Shown here in pieces: positions 24,506-32,998 of a stretch of 64,000 nucleotides of DNA. The number at the start of each line of letters is the position of its first letter. Position 1 is the first letter of the stretch. Under the pieces are notes generated by a model. The model searched no databases. It was given only the letters and a program-made list of their open reading frames with translations, and was not told the DNA's origin. Source of the DNA: AP-15 sp050729795 (GTDB lineage Bacteria; Pseudomonadota; Alphaproteobacteria; ATCC43930; CGMCC-115725); the NCBI GenBank assembly GCA_050729795.1, contig JBOHME010000006.1:15234-79233 (forward strand), in the 5' to 3' direction. The translations under genes were made by a program, and so were the position numbers.

Positions 24506-24662
24506 GACCCATCTCCCTCGGATGCATCCGAGGGGTGATCTTATCGGCCGCGCGAGGCCGGCGCGAGCCCGAACTCCCGTAGCGCGCCAGCAGCGTCGAC
24601 AGGGCGCAAATCCCATTCTGTTCGCTGTGGTGTTGGCACCGGGCGGACGCTAAGTTCGGTCC

Positions 24663-27521
24663 ATGCAATCGATCCGGATCCGCGGCGCGCGCGAGCACAA
24701 TCTGAAGAACATCGATGTCGATCTGCCGCGCGACAGCCTGGTGGTGATGACCGGGCTGTCGGGCTCGGGCAAGTCGTCCTTAGCCTTCGACACGATCTAC
24801 GCCGAGGGCCAGCGCCGCTATGTCGAGAGTCTCAGCGCCTATGCGCGCCAGTTTCTGGAATTGATGCAAAAGCCCGAGGTCGAATCGATCGAGGGGCTGT
24901 CGCCGGCGATTTCGATCGAGCAGAAGACGACTTCGCGCAACCCGCGCTCGACGGTTGCGACCGTGACCGAGATCTACGATTACATGCGGCTCCTATGGGC
25001 GCGCGTCGGCGTGCCCTATTCGCCGGCGACCGGGCTGCCGATCGTCAGCCAGACCGTGTCGCAGATGGTCGACCGGGTCATGGCAATGCCCGAGGGGGCC
25101 CGGCTCTATCTGCTCGCGCCGATCGCGCGCGGGCGCAAGGGCGAATACCGCAAGGAGCTGATCGACCTCAAAAAGCGCGGGTTTCAGCGGGTCAAGATCG
25201 ACGGCAAGATGGTCGAGCTCGACGAGGTCCGGCCGCTCAGCAAGAATTTGAAGCACGACATCGCGGTCGTGGTCGACCGCATCGTCGTCTCGGTCGATCT
25301 CGGCAACCGGCTCGCCGATTCGTTCGAGACCGCACTCGATCTCGCCGACGGCATCGCCATTGCCGAAAACGCCGATTCGGGCGAGGAGACGATCTTCTCG
25401 GCGAAATTCGCCTGCCCGGTGTCGGGCTTTACGATCCCCGAGATCGAGCCGCGGCTCTTTTCGTTCAACAACCCGTTCGGCGCCTGCCCTTCCTGCGACG
25501 GGCTTGGCACCAAGCTCTATTTCGACGCCGGTCTCGTCGTCCATGACGAGCGCAGAAGCCTTGCCGAGGGCGCGGTCAGCCCGTGGTCGCACTCCTCCTC
25601 GCAATATTACACGCAGACGCTCGAAAGCATCGCCCGGCATTTCAAGCAGAGCATGCACACACCCTGGGTCGATCTGCCGAAAAAGATGCGGCAGACGATC
25701 CTCGACGGCTCGGGCGGCGAGCCGATCCAGATGAACTATGATGACGGGCTCAGGAAATACACGACCGAGCGGCCGTTCGAGGGTGTGCTACCGAACATGG
25801 AGCGGCGGTTTCGCGAGACCGACAGCGCCTGGGTCAAGGAGGAATTGGGCCGCTATCAGAGTGCGCGGACCTGCGAGGTGTGTGCGGGCGACCGGCTGAA
25901 GCCCGAAGCGTTAGCGGTCAAAATCGCGCGCCACAACATCAGCGAGGTCGCGCGCATGTCGATCGCCGAGGCGCGGCAGTGGTTCGCCGGCATCGACACC
26001 GAGTTGACGCCCAGCCAGCGCGAAATTGCCCAGCGCATCCTGCGCGAGATCAATGAGCGGCTCGGCTTTTTGCAGAATGTCGGGCTCGAATACCTGACCC
26101 TGTCGCGCGCCTCGGGCACCTTGTCGGGCGGCGAGAGCCAGCGCATCCGGCTCGCCTCGCAGATCGGCTCGGGGCTGACCGGGGTCCTTTATGTGCTCGA
26201 CGAGCCGTCGATCGGCCTGCACCAGCGCGACAACGGCCGGCTGCTCGCGACCTTGCGTCGGCTGCGCGACCTCGGAAATACCGTGATCGTCGTCGAGCAT
26301 GACGAGGAGGCGATCCGCACCGCCGATTGGGTCGTCGATATGGGGCCAGGTGCGGGCATCCATGGCGGCCATGTCGTGGCCGAGGGCGCGCCCGACGCGA
26401 TCATGCAGAACCCCGCCAGCATCACCGGCCAATATCTGACCGGCGCGCGCCAAATCGCGGTGCCGCAGGTCAGGCGCAGCGGGCATCCCGGGCAGATCCT
26501 GCGCATCCTCGAGGCGAGCGGCAACAATCTGAAGGGCATCACCGCCGAGATCCCGCTCGGCACGTTTTGCGTCGTGACCGGGGTGTCGGGCGGCGGCAAA
26601 TCGACCCTGGTCATCGAAACCCTGTACAAGGCATTGGCGAAGCGGCTCAACAACGCGCGCGAGCAGCCGGCCCCCCTTGCCGGGCTCGAAGGCGTCGAAT
26701 TTCTAGACAAGATCGTCGATATCGACCAGTCGCCGATCGGCCGCACGCCGCGCTCGAACCCGGCGACCTATACCGGCTGCTTCACCCCGATCCGCGACTG
26801 GTTCGCCGGGCTGCCGGAGGCGAAGTCGCGCGGCTATCTGCCGGGCCGGTTCTCGTTCAATGTCAAGGGCGGGCGCTGCGAAGCCTGCCAGGGCGATGGC
26901 GTGATCAAGATCGAGATGCACTTTCTGCCTGACGTCTACGTCCAGTGCGACGTCTGCAAGGGCCGGCGCTACAACCGCGAGACGCTCGAAGTATTGTTCC
27001 GCGCCAAGTCGATCGCCGATGTGCTCGACATGACCGTCGATGAGGGGGTCGAGTTCTTCCGCGCGGTGCCGGCGATCCGCGACAAGCTCACCACCTTGCA
27101 GCAGGTCGGGCTCGGCTACATCCATATCGGCCAGCCGGCAACGACCCTCTCGGGCGGCGAGGCGCAGCGCGTCAAATTGTCAAAGGAACTCTCGCGGCGC
27201 GCCACCGGCCGCACTCTCTACATCCTCGACGAGCCGACCACCGGGCTGCATTTCGAGGACGTGCGCAAATTGCTCGAAGTGCTGCACGCGCTGGTCGAGA
27301 CCGGCAACACGGTCTTGGTCATCGAGCACAATCTCGAAGTCATCAAGACCGCCGATTGGGTCATCGATCTCGGCCCTGAAGGCGGCGACGCCGGCGGCCA
27401 CATCGTCGCCACCGGCACCCCCGAAGACATCGCCGCCGCCAGCGGCAGCTACACCGGCGACTATCTGCGCCCCTATCTCGCCCGCCGCCCCCCACAGACA
27501 AGACGGCGAAGGGCGGGGTAA
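24663..27521 (+). CDS. uvrA: Excinuclease ABC subunit A
   Basis: UvrA recognises DNA damage in nucleotide excision repair. The full-length 952-aa protein has two ABC ATPase halves: Walker A GLSGSGKSSLAFD near residue 31 and GVSGGGKSTLVIE near 640, and two signature motifs TLSGGESQRIRLA and TLSGGEAQRVKLS. The insertion zinc module is CPSCDGLG and the second is CEACQGDGVIKIEMHFLPDV with CDVCKG. UvrA is commonly SOS-induced, but I found no good GTTC-N7-GTTC box in the 150-bp upstream spacer. Confidence 0.98.
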   Translation: MQSIRIRGAREHNLKNIDVDLPRDSLVVMTGLSGSGKSSLAFDTIYAEGQRRYVESLSAYARQFLELMQKPEVESIEGLSPAISIEQKTTSRNPRSTVATVTEIYDYMRLLWARVGVPYSPATGLPIVSQTVSQMVDRVMAMPEGARLYLLAPIARGRKGEYRKELIDLKKRGFQRVKIDGKMVELDEVRPLSKNLKHDIAVVVDRIVVSVDLGNRLADSFETALDLADGIAIAENADSGEETIFSAKFACPVSGFTIPEIEPRLFSFNNPFGACPSCDGLGTKLYFDAGLVVHDERRSLAEGAVSPWSHSSSQYYTQTLESIARHFKQSMHTPWVDLPKKMRQTILDGSGGEPIQMNYDDGLRKYTTERPFEGVLPNMERRFRETDSAWVKEELGRYQSARTCEVCAGDRLKPEALAVKIARHNISEVARMSIAEARQWFAGIDTELTPSQREIAQRILREINERLGFLQNVGLEYLTLSRASGTLSGGESQRIRLASQIGSGLTGVLYVLDEPSIGLHQRDNGRLLATLRRLRDLGNTVIVVEHDEEAIRTADWVVDMGPGAGIHGGHVVAEGAPDAIMQNPASITGQYLTGARQIAVPQVRRSGHPGQILRILEASGNNLKGITAEIPLGTFCVVTGVSGGGKSTLVIETLYKALAKRLNNAREQPAPLAGLEGVEFLDKIVDIDQSPIGRTPRSNPATYTGCFTPIRDWFAGLPEAKSRGYLPGRFSFNVKGGRCEACQGDGVIKIEMHFLPDVYVQCDVCKGRRYNRETLEVLFRAKSIADVLDMTVDEGVEFFRAVPAIRDKLTTLQQVGLGYIHIGQPATTLSGGEAQRVKLSKELSRRATGRTLYILDEPTTGLHFEDVRKLLEVLHALVETGNTVLVIEHNLEVIKTADWVIDLGPEGGDAGGHIVATGTPEDIAAASGSYTGDYLRPYLARRPPQTRRRRAG

Positions 27522-27609
27522 TGTAAGATCTAGTCTAGCTCAACAATCTATCCGCCTCTTGGCCCATCGGCGACGGTTCGTTAATAAGACCTCTCTAAGC
27601 AAATTCATC

Positions 27610-28041
27610 TCAAGCGCCTCCGAAATAATGGAATTCGCTCTGGTCTCCGTGCTGCTTAGCCGGCGCGCGTTTACCGCAATAACGATCCTGGACTTCTGGA
27701 GCTGCTTCGTATCCGCGGAAGCCGATCCGCCCGGATGGAGTATTCGGGAAACGGGGAAAATTATCGGGCGTCGCGGGAAGCCATTCTGTCGGCACGAACA
27801 CACTGATAATGAGCCCCTCTTTGACTGCCAACACGTAATCGACTTCCTTGACTCGGCTCAGTTTCGCCCTCCAGGCATATCGTGTAGCATCGTATAACGA
27901 TCTTCCCCCAATGTAGGATTTATAGATCTCGACGAGCATAACCTTGTCTTCGAACAGCGCCAGGGGCTGTTCCATACTATCCAGACGCACCTTGAGCCTC
28001 ACCTTAGATGAGTCACTAATCTTGCGTAGAGCCTTTTGCAA
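27610..28041 (-). CDS. Hypothetical protein, AT-richer than neighbours
   Basis: This 143-codon frame begins at TTG, with an ATG 22 codons later as an alternative start (ribosome site unclear for both). It contains SLYDATRYAWRAKL, VLAVKEGLIISVFVPTEWLP, GRIGFRGYEAAPEVQDRYCG and a final SEFHYFG. The spaced pattern Y-x-A-x-R-x-x-W ... A-V-x-x-G-x-I ... R-x-G-F-x-G ... R-Y resembles a small domain I recall from accessory loci near restriction or defence genes, but I cannot name the family securely. Base composition is more AT-rich than uvrA, suggesting acquisition. It borders the DUF559/toxin island. Confidence 0.5.
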   Translation of the reverse strand: MQKALRKISDSSKVRLKVRLDSMEQPLALFEDKVMLVEIYKSYIGGRSLYDATRYAWRAKLSRVKEVDYVLAVKEGLIISVFVPTEWLPATPDNFPRFPNTPSGRIGFRGYEAAPEVQDRYCGKRAPAKQHGDQSEFHYFGGA

Positions 28042-28358
28042 GCGTACACTAGGCTCCCACCGTGTTAAGAGTAGGGAAGCTCCGTCAATTCCCCGTCATG
28101 GCAATGCCCGTCGGATAACACCGTCGGCCGACTCCTTTCGGTACCGGGCGTAAACGTGACACGTAGCCATCCGATTGTTGAGTTGCGATATAGTGCAGGC
28201 GGTCCTGCGCGGGCGTAACGCGGGGGCGAAATGATTTTCGGCCCAGCGTATGCCGATATCGCGGTTCCTCCCCCGCCAAAGCGGGGGAGGGGGACCATGC
28301 GAAGCATGGTGGAGGGGTATGCGAGCGCCGAAGAGAACCATCGAGCAAGCCCCGCGGA
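28042..28358. other. Intergenic stretch upstream of the DUF559 gene
   Basis: No convincing gene is visible. The right-hand part contains the two-hairpin repeat described separately. The left part has no clear promoter, hairpin or repeat. ORFs overlapping it are short, overlap each other and lack coding character. Confidence 0.5.
28263..28320 (+). repeat. Two-hairpin palindromic repeat, left copy
   Basis: The sequence has a first hairpin (CCCCCGC-caaa-GCGGGGG) and a second (ACCATGC-gaa-GCATGGT), followed by ggagggg. The inverted complement of the element at 28679-28735 aligns with it over its whole length, with compensatory changes in both hairpin stems. The pair flanks the DUF559 gene in opposite orientations. 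Confidence 0.8.
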
Positions 28359-28781
28359 TTGCGGCGGCGGATGAGCCTGCCGGAGGTCGTGCTGTGGCAG
28401 GCGCTGCGACAGAAGCGTCTCGCGGGTTTGAGAATTCGTCGGCAGCACCCGATCGGGCCCTACATCCTTGATTTTTATTGCCCGGCGGCGCGGCTGGCGA
28501 TCGAGGTCGACGGGCTCGCGCACGACACGACGGTCGCGGCGCGGCGCGACGAGCGACGGCAGGCTTGGCTCTCGCAGCGCGGCATAACCGTATTGCGGGT
28601 GCGCGCTGTGGACGTGTTGCGCGACGAACGCCTGGAGGACGTGCTTCGCGCAATCGAGAACGCAGCCCGCTTTGGCGGCACCCCCTCCGGCGCGCTTTGC
28701 GCGCCACCTCCCCCGCGAAAGCTGGGGAGGAACCCGCCCACGGCGGTCGTAAACAATCCCAACTCATTACGACCGAAATGA
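28359..28781 (+). CDS. DUF559 endonuclease-like protein
   Basis: This 140-aa protein belongs to the DUF559 family, which has a Vsr/PD-(D/E)XK-like nuclease fold. Visible motifs are RRRMSLPEVVLWQALRQKRL, LRIRRQHPIGPYILDFYCP, LAIEVDGLAHD (acidic active-site candidates) and RGITVLRVRAVDVL. The frame opens at TTG; an ATG four codons later (MSLPEV) is an equally good start. The last 40 codons run through the right-hand palindromic repeat, so the true C-terminus may have been replaced by repeat-derived sequence. DUF559 genes are often solitary and patchily distributed. Function of the family is not established. Confidence 0.75.
   Translation: MRRRMSLPEVVLWQALRQKRLAGLRIRRQHPIGPYILDFYCPAARLAIEVDGLAHDTTVAARRDERRQAWLSQRGITVLRVRAVDVLRDERLEDVLRAIENAARFGGTPSGALCAPPPPRKLGRNPPTAVVNNPNSLRPK
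28679..28735 (-). repeat. Two-hairpin palindromic repeat, right copy (inverted)
   Basis: This is the inverted partner of 28263-28320. It shares ggttcctcccc, cgggggagg and ggagggg, with different but still self-complementary stems (GGCGCGC-aaa-GCGCGCC). Its placement as an inverted pair around the DUF559 gene is suggestive of a mobile cassette or REP-type element. Confidence 0.75.
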
Positions 28782-29078
28782 ACACCGTTCGCCAACAGGC
28801 CATAGAGGAGTTGCGGCAGATGGTGCTGGCGGCATTGGACGGGCATGATGCGGCGGAATGGCTGTTCGGCACGTGCGCGCGCGGCGAGCCGCGGCAGGCG
28901 AGCGACATCGATATCGCGATCCTGCCCCGAGGCGAGCTTCCGGTTGGCTTTTTCGCCGAGCTCGACGCGGACATCGAGGAAAGCACGACCTTATGATGTC
29001 GATCTCGTCGATCTGCGGCATGCCGACCGCGCCCTGATCGAGGAGGTGCTCCGCGAAGGCGTCAAATGGCGGGATTAG
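28778..29078 (+). pseudogene. MNT-type nucleotidyltransferase (antitoxin-like), frameshifted
   Basis: The first frame encodes MNTVRQQAIEELRQMVLAAL and then LFGTCARGEPRQASDIDIAI, the minimal nucleotidyltransferase signature (usually GSxARG, here GTxARG) with the D-x-D pair. It stops shortly after LDADIEEST. The expected continuation, YDVDLVDLRHADRALIEEVL, lies immediately downstream in another frame. So one small insertion or deletion near 28990 breaks the gene. With the following HEPN gene it forms an MNT/HEPN toxin-antitoxin type pair. The second frame's end overlaps the HEPN start. It may be decayed or misassembled. Confidence 0.75.
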
Positions 29079-29468
29079 AGCGGCGGCTGGCCGAGGCCGA
29101 GGCGGCGCTCGCCACCCTCGACGAGGTCGCAGGCGAGGCAGATCGGTCGCTCGTCGGGCGTGATGGCGCGATCCTGCGGCTGATCTATACCTTCGAGGCG
29201 GTCTGGAAGGCCTGCCAGCAGCCGCTCGCCGAGCGCGAGGCTGTCGAAGCTGCATCGCCCAACAGCACGATCCGCGCCGCAAGGCGGCTCGGCTGGCTGT
29301 CGGACGAAGATGCCCAGTGGGCGATCAGGGTGGGCCGCGACCGCAATCTCGCGGTCCATATGTATCGCGGCGAGATCGGTGCGGAAATAGCTCAGCGTCT
29401 TGCTGCCATGCCGCCCTCCTACGCGCTGGCTCGAAGCGCTGCAGCAGCGGGCGGCGGCGAGCGAATAA
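29066..29468 (+). pseudogene. HEPN-family (nucleotidyltransferase substrate-binding type) protein, frameshifted
   Basis: The N-terminal frame (MAGLERRLAEAEAALATLDE, LRLIYTFEAVWKACQQPL, RAARRLGWLSD, RNLAVHMY) matches the HI0074-like HEPN partner of MNT proteins, where R-N-x-x-x-H is the HEPN motif region. Near its end the expected tail is scattered over frames: CHAALLR is one frame away, and RWLEALQQRAAASE followed by TAA is in the third. Two one-base losses near 29405 and 29425 explain this. The original frame then stays open antisense through the patatin gene, which is an artefact. Toxin function is probably lost. Confidence 0.7.
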
Positions 29469-29494
29469 CGCCGCCAGTGCCGGAACCACGGGGG

Positions 29495-31219
29495 TCAGGC
29501 GAGGTTGGCGGCGACGAGGTATTTCTTCATCATGTCGATCACGTAATCGGTAACCGAGCCTTGCGCCGCGTGGGCGGCGATCCAGCCGAGTATCGCGCGC
29601 AGCGGGGTGCCGGAGAGCTCGGTCTCGGAAATCGCGCGAAACCGCCGCTCGATCGGGGCGCGGTAGCGCTCGGGATCGAGCTTGCCCTTGGGCCACGGAT
29701 CGAGCGTCTCCGGCACTGCGCAGCGGCCGATCAGCGGGATGATCGGCAGAAATCCGGCACCGGCGCCGGGTCCGAACGCGGCGCGCTGCGCATCGCTCCA
29801 GCCGGCGAACAGCGGGTTGTCGTCGGCCAGCACAAATTCGCTGCGCAGCAAATCCTGGCAGTTCTTGCGCCCGAGCAGATAGTCGTAGCGCATGAAATCG
29901 GCGCAGGCGAAGCCGATAAACGCTCCGAGCCCGGCGCTGGCGATCGCCTTTTCGCCCAATGTCGTGCCGAGCTGCGGCGTCAGCATAAAGCGGCTGAACA
30001 CGCTCTCGTCGGCGGCCATCGCCAGATCGCGGGAATCGTAACGCGTCTGCTGCATCACGGCACCCGCCACCGCGCCGACGGTGTGGGCAAAGCTTGTCAG
30101 CCCTTGCGGGCCCAGCGCCGCGCGGCCCGCGAACGGGTCGATCAGCAGCACCGCCCGATTGGCAAAATGCGGGTCGCGCGGGTTGCTGCCGGCGATGCCG
30201 CACAGCGCGGCGCGGGCCAGCTCGATCGGCTCGTTGTCGGTCACCCCGCCATCGACCGCGAGAAAATGATAATCCTCCGGCACATCTCCAGCCCCGTCGG
30301 GGATCAGCGCCTGCCAATCGGGGGTCAGGACGGTGTAAGAGACTGCCCCGGTGGCCGCCGCCATCGCCGCCGCGGCGACGAGCGGGGCGCTGAGCACCAC
30401 CCGGTAGCGGTAATCTGCCATCGGCCGGGCGAGCGCCCGCGGTGGAAACCCGAGCGGAAAGGCCGCTGTGGCGCGCGCGAACCGGCTGAAATCGTCCCAG
30501 CTGGCGGCTTGCGGCAGGCGTTCCGCGGCGAAGTCGAGGGTCAGCTCGTCGGGGCGGAATTCCGGGATCGGCTGACCTGGGTAATGCAATGCGAAGCGGA
30601 TGAAATCGGCGTGATCGACATAGGCTTCACTGCGACCATTGCCGAAATCGAGCTTAAACGGGATGCCGCGCAGATTGGTCAGGGTCAGGATCACGCGCAG
30701 CGGCGCGGCGACCCAGCTGCGCGGCTGCTGGCGTTGACCGGTAAAGCCGATGATCGTCTGCGCGCCCTCGTCGATCGGAGCGCCGTTCAGCAATGAGGTG
30801 ACCTCCTTGCCGATGTCGTCGGTATCGAGAAACCGGTCGAGGGTCAGTGTCTCGATCCATATGTCGTAGAGCGGGTTCCCGGTCGGCCCCTCGCCGACCA
30901 GCGTCCCGCGCGAGACCGGATCGAACGCGAAATTCAAGGCCCGCGCGGCGACCGCGGCGCATACGCCGCCGCCCGAGGTCCCGGTGACGACGCGCAGCAC
31001 GACATTGTGCTTGGGCGCCACCGCATCGCCGGCGTCGCGCTGCTGCGTCCAGGCGTCGAGCGCCTCGATCAGAAAATCGAGCGCACCGGCGGTATACGCC
31101 CCGGCCGAAACCGTGCCGCCGAGCACAAGGCCGAGCTCGAAGGTGCGCGGCGGCACCGCCGGGTCATCAAGAAACCATTTGGCGATTTCCTTTTTGCTCG
31201 GCGGCGCCCGGTTGAACAT
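29495..31219 (-). CDS. Patatin-like phospholipase
   Basis: The 574-aa protein has the patatin features in order: oxyanion loop GGTVSAGAYTAGAL (residues 34-47), nucleophile elbow GTSGG (Ser82), and the Asp of the Ser-Asp dyad in DGGVTDNEP (Asp323). It has no signal peptide. The N-terminus (KKEIAKWFLDDP) and the long C-terminal extension are typical of large bacterial patatin-related proteins. Predicted lipid acyl hydrolase; substrate unknown. It stands 11 bases downstream of the dienelactone hydrolase gene. Confidence 0.88.
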   Translation of the reverse strand: MFNRAPPSKKEIAKWFLDDPAVPPRTFELGLVLGGTVSAGAYTAGALDFLIEALDAWTQQRDAGDAVAPKHNVVLRVVTGTSGGGVCAAVAARALNFAFDPVSRGTLVGEGPTGNPLYDIWIETLTLDRFLDTDDIGKEVTSLLNGAPIDEGAQTIIGFTGQRQQPRSWVAAPLRVILTLTNLRGIPFKLDFGNGRSEAYVDHADFIRFALHYPGQPIPEFRPDELTLDFAAERLPQAASWDDFSRFARATAAFPLGFPPRALARPMADYRYRVVLSAPLVAAAAMAAATGAVSYTVLTPDWQALIPDGAGDVPEDYHFLAVDGGVTDNEPIELARAALCGIAGSNPRDPHFANRAVLLIDPFAGRAALGPQGLTSFAHTVGAVAGAVMQQTRYDSRDLAMAADESVFSRFMLTPQLGTTLGEKAIASAGLGAFIGFACADFMRYDYLLGRKNCQDLLRSEFVLADDNPLFAGWSDAQRAAFGPGAGAGFLPIIPLIGRCAVPETLDPWPKGKLDPERYRAPIERRFRAISETELSGTPLRAILGWIAAHAAQGSVTDYVIDMMKKYLVAANLA

Positions 31220-31230
31220 CGGCGGGCGGG

Positions 31231-31893
31231 TCAGTCGAGATGCGCTTTCAAAAAGGCCGTCATGCGGTCCCAGGCCTGGTTGGCGCCGGCAACGTCATAG
31301 GCGGCGCTGCGTTCGTTGGCGAAGGCGTGCGCGGCGGCGTAGCGGTAGATCTCATGCCTGGCGCCGGCCGCGCGCAAGGCCCGCTCGAGATCGTCGACGA
31401 GAGCCGGGGTGCACCAATCGTCCTGGTTGGCGAAATGGCCCTGAAACGGTGCGCGAATCTTGGCCGGGTCGGCAAATTCCTTGGGTGGGATCCCGTAAAA
31501 GCACACCGCGGCCGCGATCTCGGGAACATGGACGGCGGCGGCAATCGTCAGCGCCCCACCCATGCAGAAGCCCATGACCGCGATCTTGCCGCTGTGCTCG
31601 GAGAGCTGGAGCGCAGCCCCGCGCAAATCCTGATGCGTGGCATCGGGAAAATCGAGCTCGGTCATCAAATGGTTGGCCTCGTCGGGTGCGCTCGTAACCC
31701 GGCCCTTGTAGAGATCGGGTGCCAATGCGTTGTAGCCGGCGCGGGCAAAGCGGTCGGCCACGCCGCAGATCTGGTCGTTCAGGCCCCACCATTCCTGGAT
31801 CACGATGATCCCGGGCCGGCCGCGCCCGGCGGTCGCCAGATAGCCCTTGGTCGCCGTGCCGTCGGGGCGGGCGAAGTCGGTCATGATCCCCAT
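31231..31893 (-). CDS. Dienelactone hydrolase family protein
   Basis: This is a 220-aa alpha/beta hydrolase with the Cys-Asp-His triad of dienelactone hydrolases: Cys110 in GFCMGG, Asp158/159 in NQDDWCTP and His189 in AAHAFANE. GIIVIQEWWGLND is the usual N-terminal strand with the substrate-contacting Glu. GAGGAGG lies upstream of the ATG. Members act in chloroaromatic degradation or as general esterases. It shares strand and close spacing with the patatin and the monooxygenase genes. Confidence 0.9.
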   Translation of the reverse strand: MGIMTDFARPDGTATKGYLATAGRGRPGIIVIQEWWGLNDQICGVADRFARAGYNALAPDLYKGRVTSAPDEANHLMTELDFPDATHQDLRGAALQLSEHSGKIAVMGFCMGGALTIAAAVHVPEIAAAVCFYGIPPKEFADPAKIRAPFQGHFANQDDWCTPALVDDLERALRAAGARHEIYRYAAAHAFANERSAAYDVAGANQAWDRMTAFLKAHLD

Positions 31894-31923
31894 CGCGATA
31901 CTCCTCCTCTAAGCGGCACGGCG

Positions 31924-32940
31924 TCAGGCGTCGGCAAAGGCCGGCATCACCTCTCGGGTGAACAGCGCGATCGAGCGCATCGCTTCATCATGGCTGATCG
32001 TGCCAAAGGCAAAGTCGCAGACATAATAGTTGACCCCGGTCGCCCTCACCTCTCGAGCGATATACTCGCGGACCTGAGCGGGCGTGCCGGCAATCGCGTC
32101 ACCGTGCTGTTGCAGAACGCCGAAATCCTCCGGAAGGGCGGCTTCGAGCGGGAACGGAACGTTGTATTTGTGCCACAACAATCCCATGTGGTGCCGCCAT
32201 GCCGGGTAACCGCGGTGTGCGGTGTCGAGTGCCTCGGCCTCGGTCTCGGCGATGATGATGTGGCGGTTGACGCCCAAGAGCGGCAGATCGGCCTCGGCGC
32301 GGCCGAGCTTGTGCCATTCGGCCCGATAGCTGTCGGTGATCGCGCGCACCTGCGCGGGCGGCCGCCGGGTCACCGTGTTGGCGGTATTTGCTGCCGCCCA
32401 GCCGACACTCGCCGGGTTGCCGAGCCCGTACCACAGTTCCGGAGATGGCTTCTGGAACGGCTTCATCGCGATCGGCACATGGTCGAAATCGTAGAATTCG
32501 CCGTGATAGGTCAGCTCGTCCTCGGTTAGGCCGAGCCGGATCACCTCGAAGGCTTCGCGGAACTGCGCCGCCCCGGTTGCGAAATCGACGCCGTAAAACC
32601 CGACCTCGACCGGCGAGATGCCACGGCCGACGCCATACATAAAGCGCCCGCCGCTCATCTGGTCGAGCATGCAGATTTCGTCGATCAGCCGCAGCGGATG
32701 GTAGAGCGGCAACAGATAGACCATCGGACCAAAGCGCAATTTTTTTGTCCGCTGCGCGACGGCTGCGAGAAACACGCTGGGTGACGGCGCGTAGCCCAAA
32801 GGCGTGTTGTGGTGCTCGGCCAGGTGATAGCCGTAAAACCCGGCGCGATCATAAGCCTCGGCGAGCTGAAGCCGCTCTTCGAAGTGCCGGTCGAGCGGCA
32901 CGCCGCTGTCGTCCAAATGGTCGAAAATTCCGAAACGCAT
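31924..32940 (-). CDS. LLM-class (luciferase-like) flavin-dependent monooxygenase
   Basis: The 338-aa TIM barrel begins MRFGIFDHLDDSGVPL and has LAEAYDRAGFYGYHLAEHHN, LPLYHPLRLIDEICMLDQMS, GGRFMYGVGRGISPVE and WYGLGNPASVGWAA, all typical of bacterial luciferase-family monooxygenases using FMNH2 or F420. The substrate is not predictable. It lies in the minus-strand run with a dienelactone hydrolase and a GMC oxidoreductase, consistent with oxidative degradation of an organic compound. Confidence 0.88.
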   Translation of the reverse strand: MRFGIFDHLDDSGVPLDRHFEERLQLAEAYDRAGFYGYHLAEHHNTPLGYAPSPSVFLAAVAQRTKKLRFGPMVYLLPLYHPLRLIDEICMLDQMSGGRFMYGVGRGISPVEVGFYGVDFATGAAQFREAFEVIRLGLTEDELTYHGEFYDFDHVPIAMKPFQKPSPELWYGLGNPASVGWAAANTANTVTRRPPAQVRAITDSYRAEWHKLGRAEADLPLLGVNRHIIIAETEAEALDTAHRGYPAWRHHMGLLWHKYNVPFPLEAALPEDFGVLQQHGDAIAGTPAQVREYIAREVRATGVNYYVCDFAFGTISHDEAMRSIALFTREVMPAFADA

Positions 32941-32998
32941 GGAAAGCCTCCTCGATACGCTATTGCCGCATTGCCGCGAAGGCGGGGACCCTTGGACC

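Noticed and set aside
24606..24662. LexA box upstream of uvrA
   Set aside because: The best candidate, GTTC followed by GTTG, has an 8-base spacer and a mismatch, so it does not fit GTTC-N7-GTTC.
29066..30796. 576-codon plus-strand frame beginning at the HEPN gene
   Set aside because: Only the first 110 or so codons match HEPN. The remainder is the antisense of the patatin gene and is open because of GC-rich codon bias.
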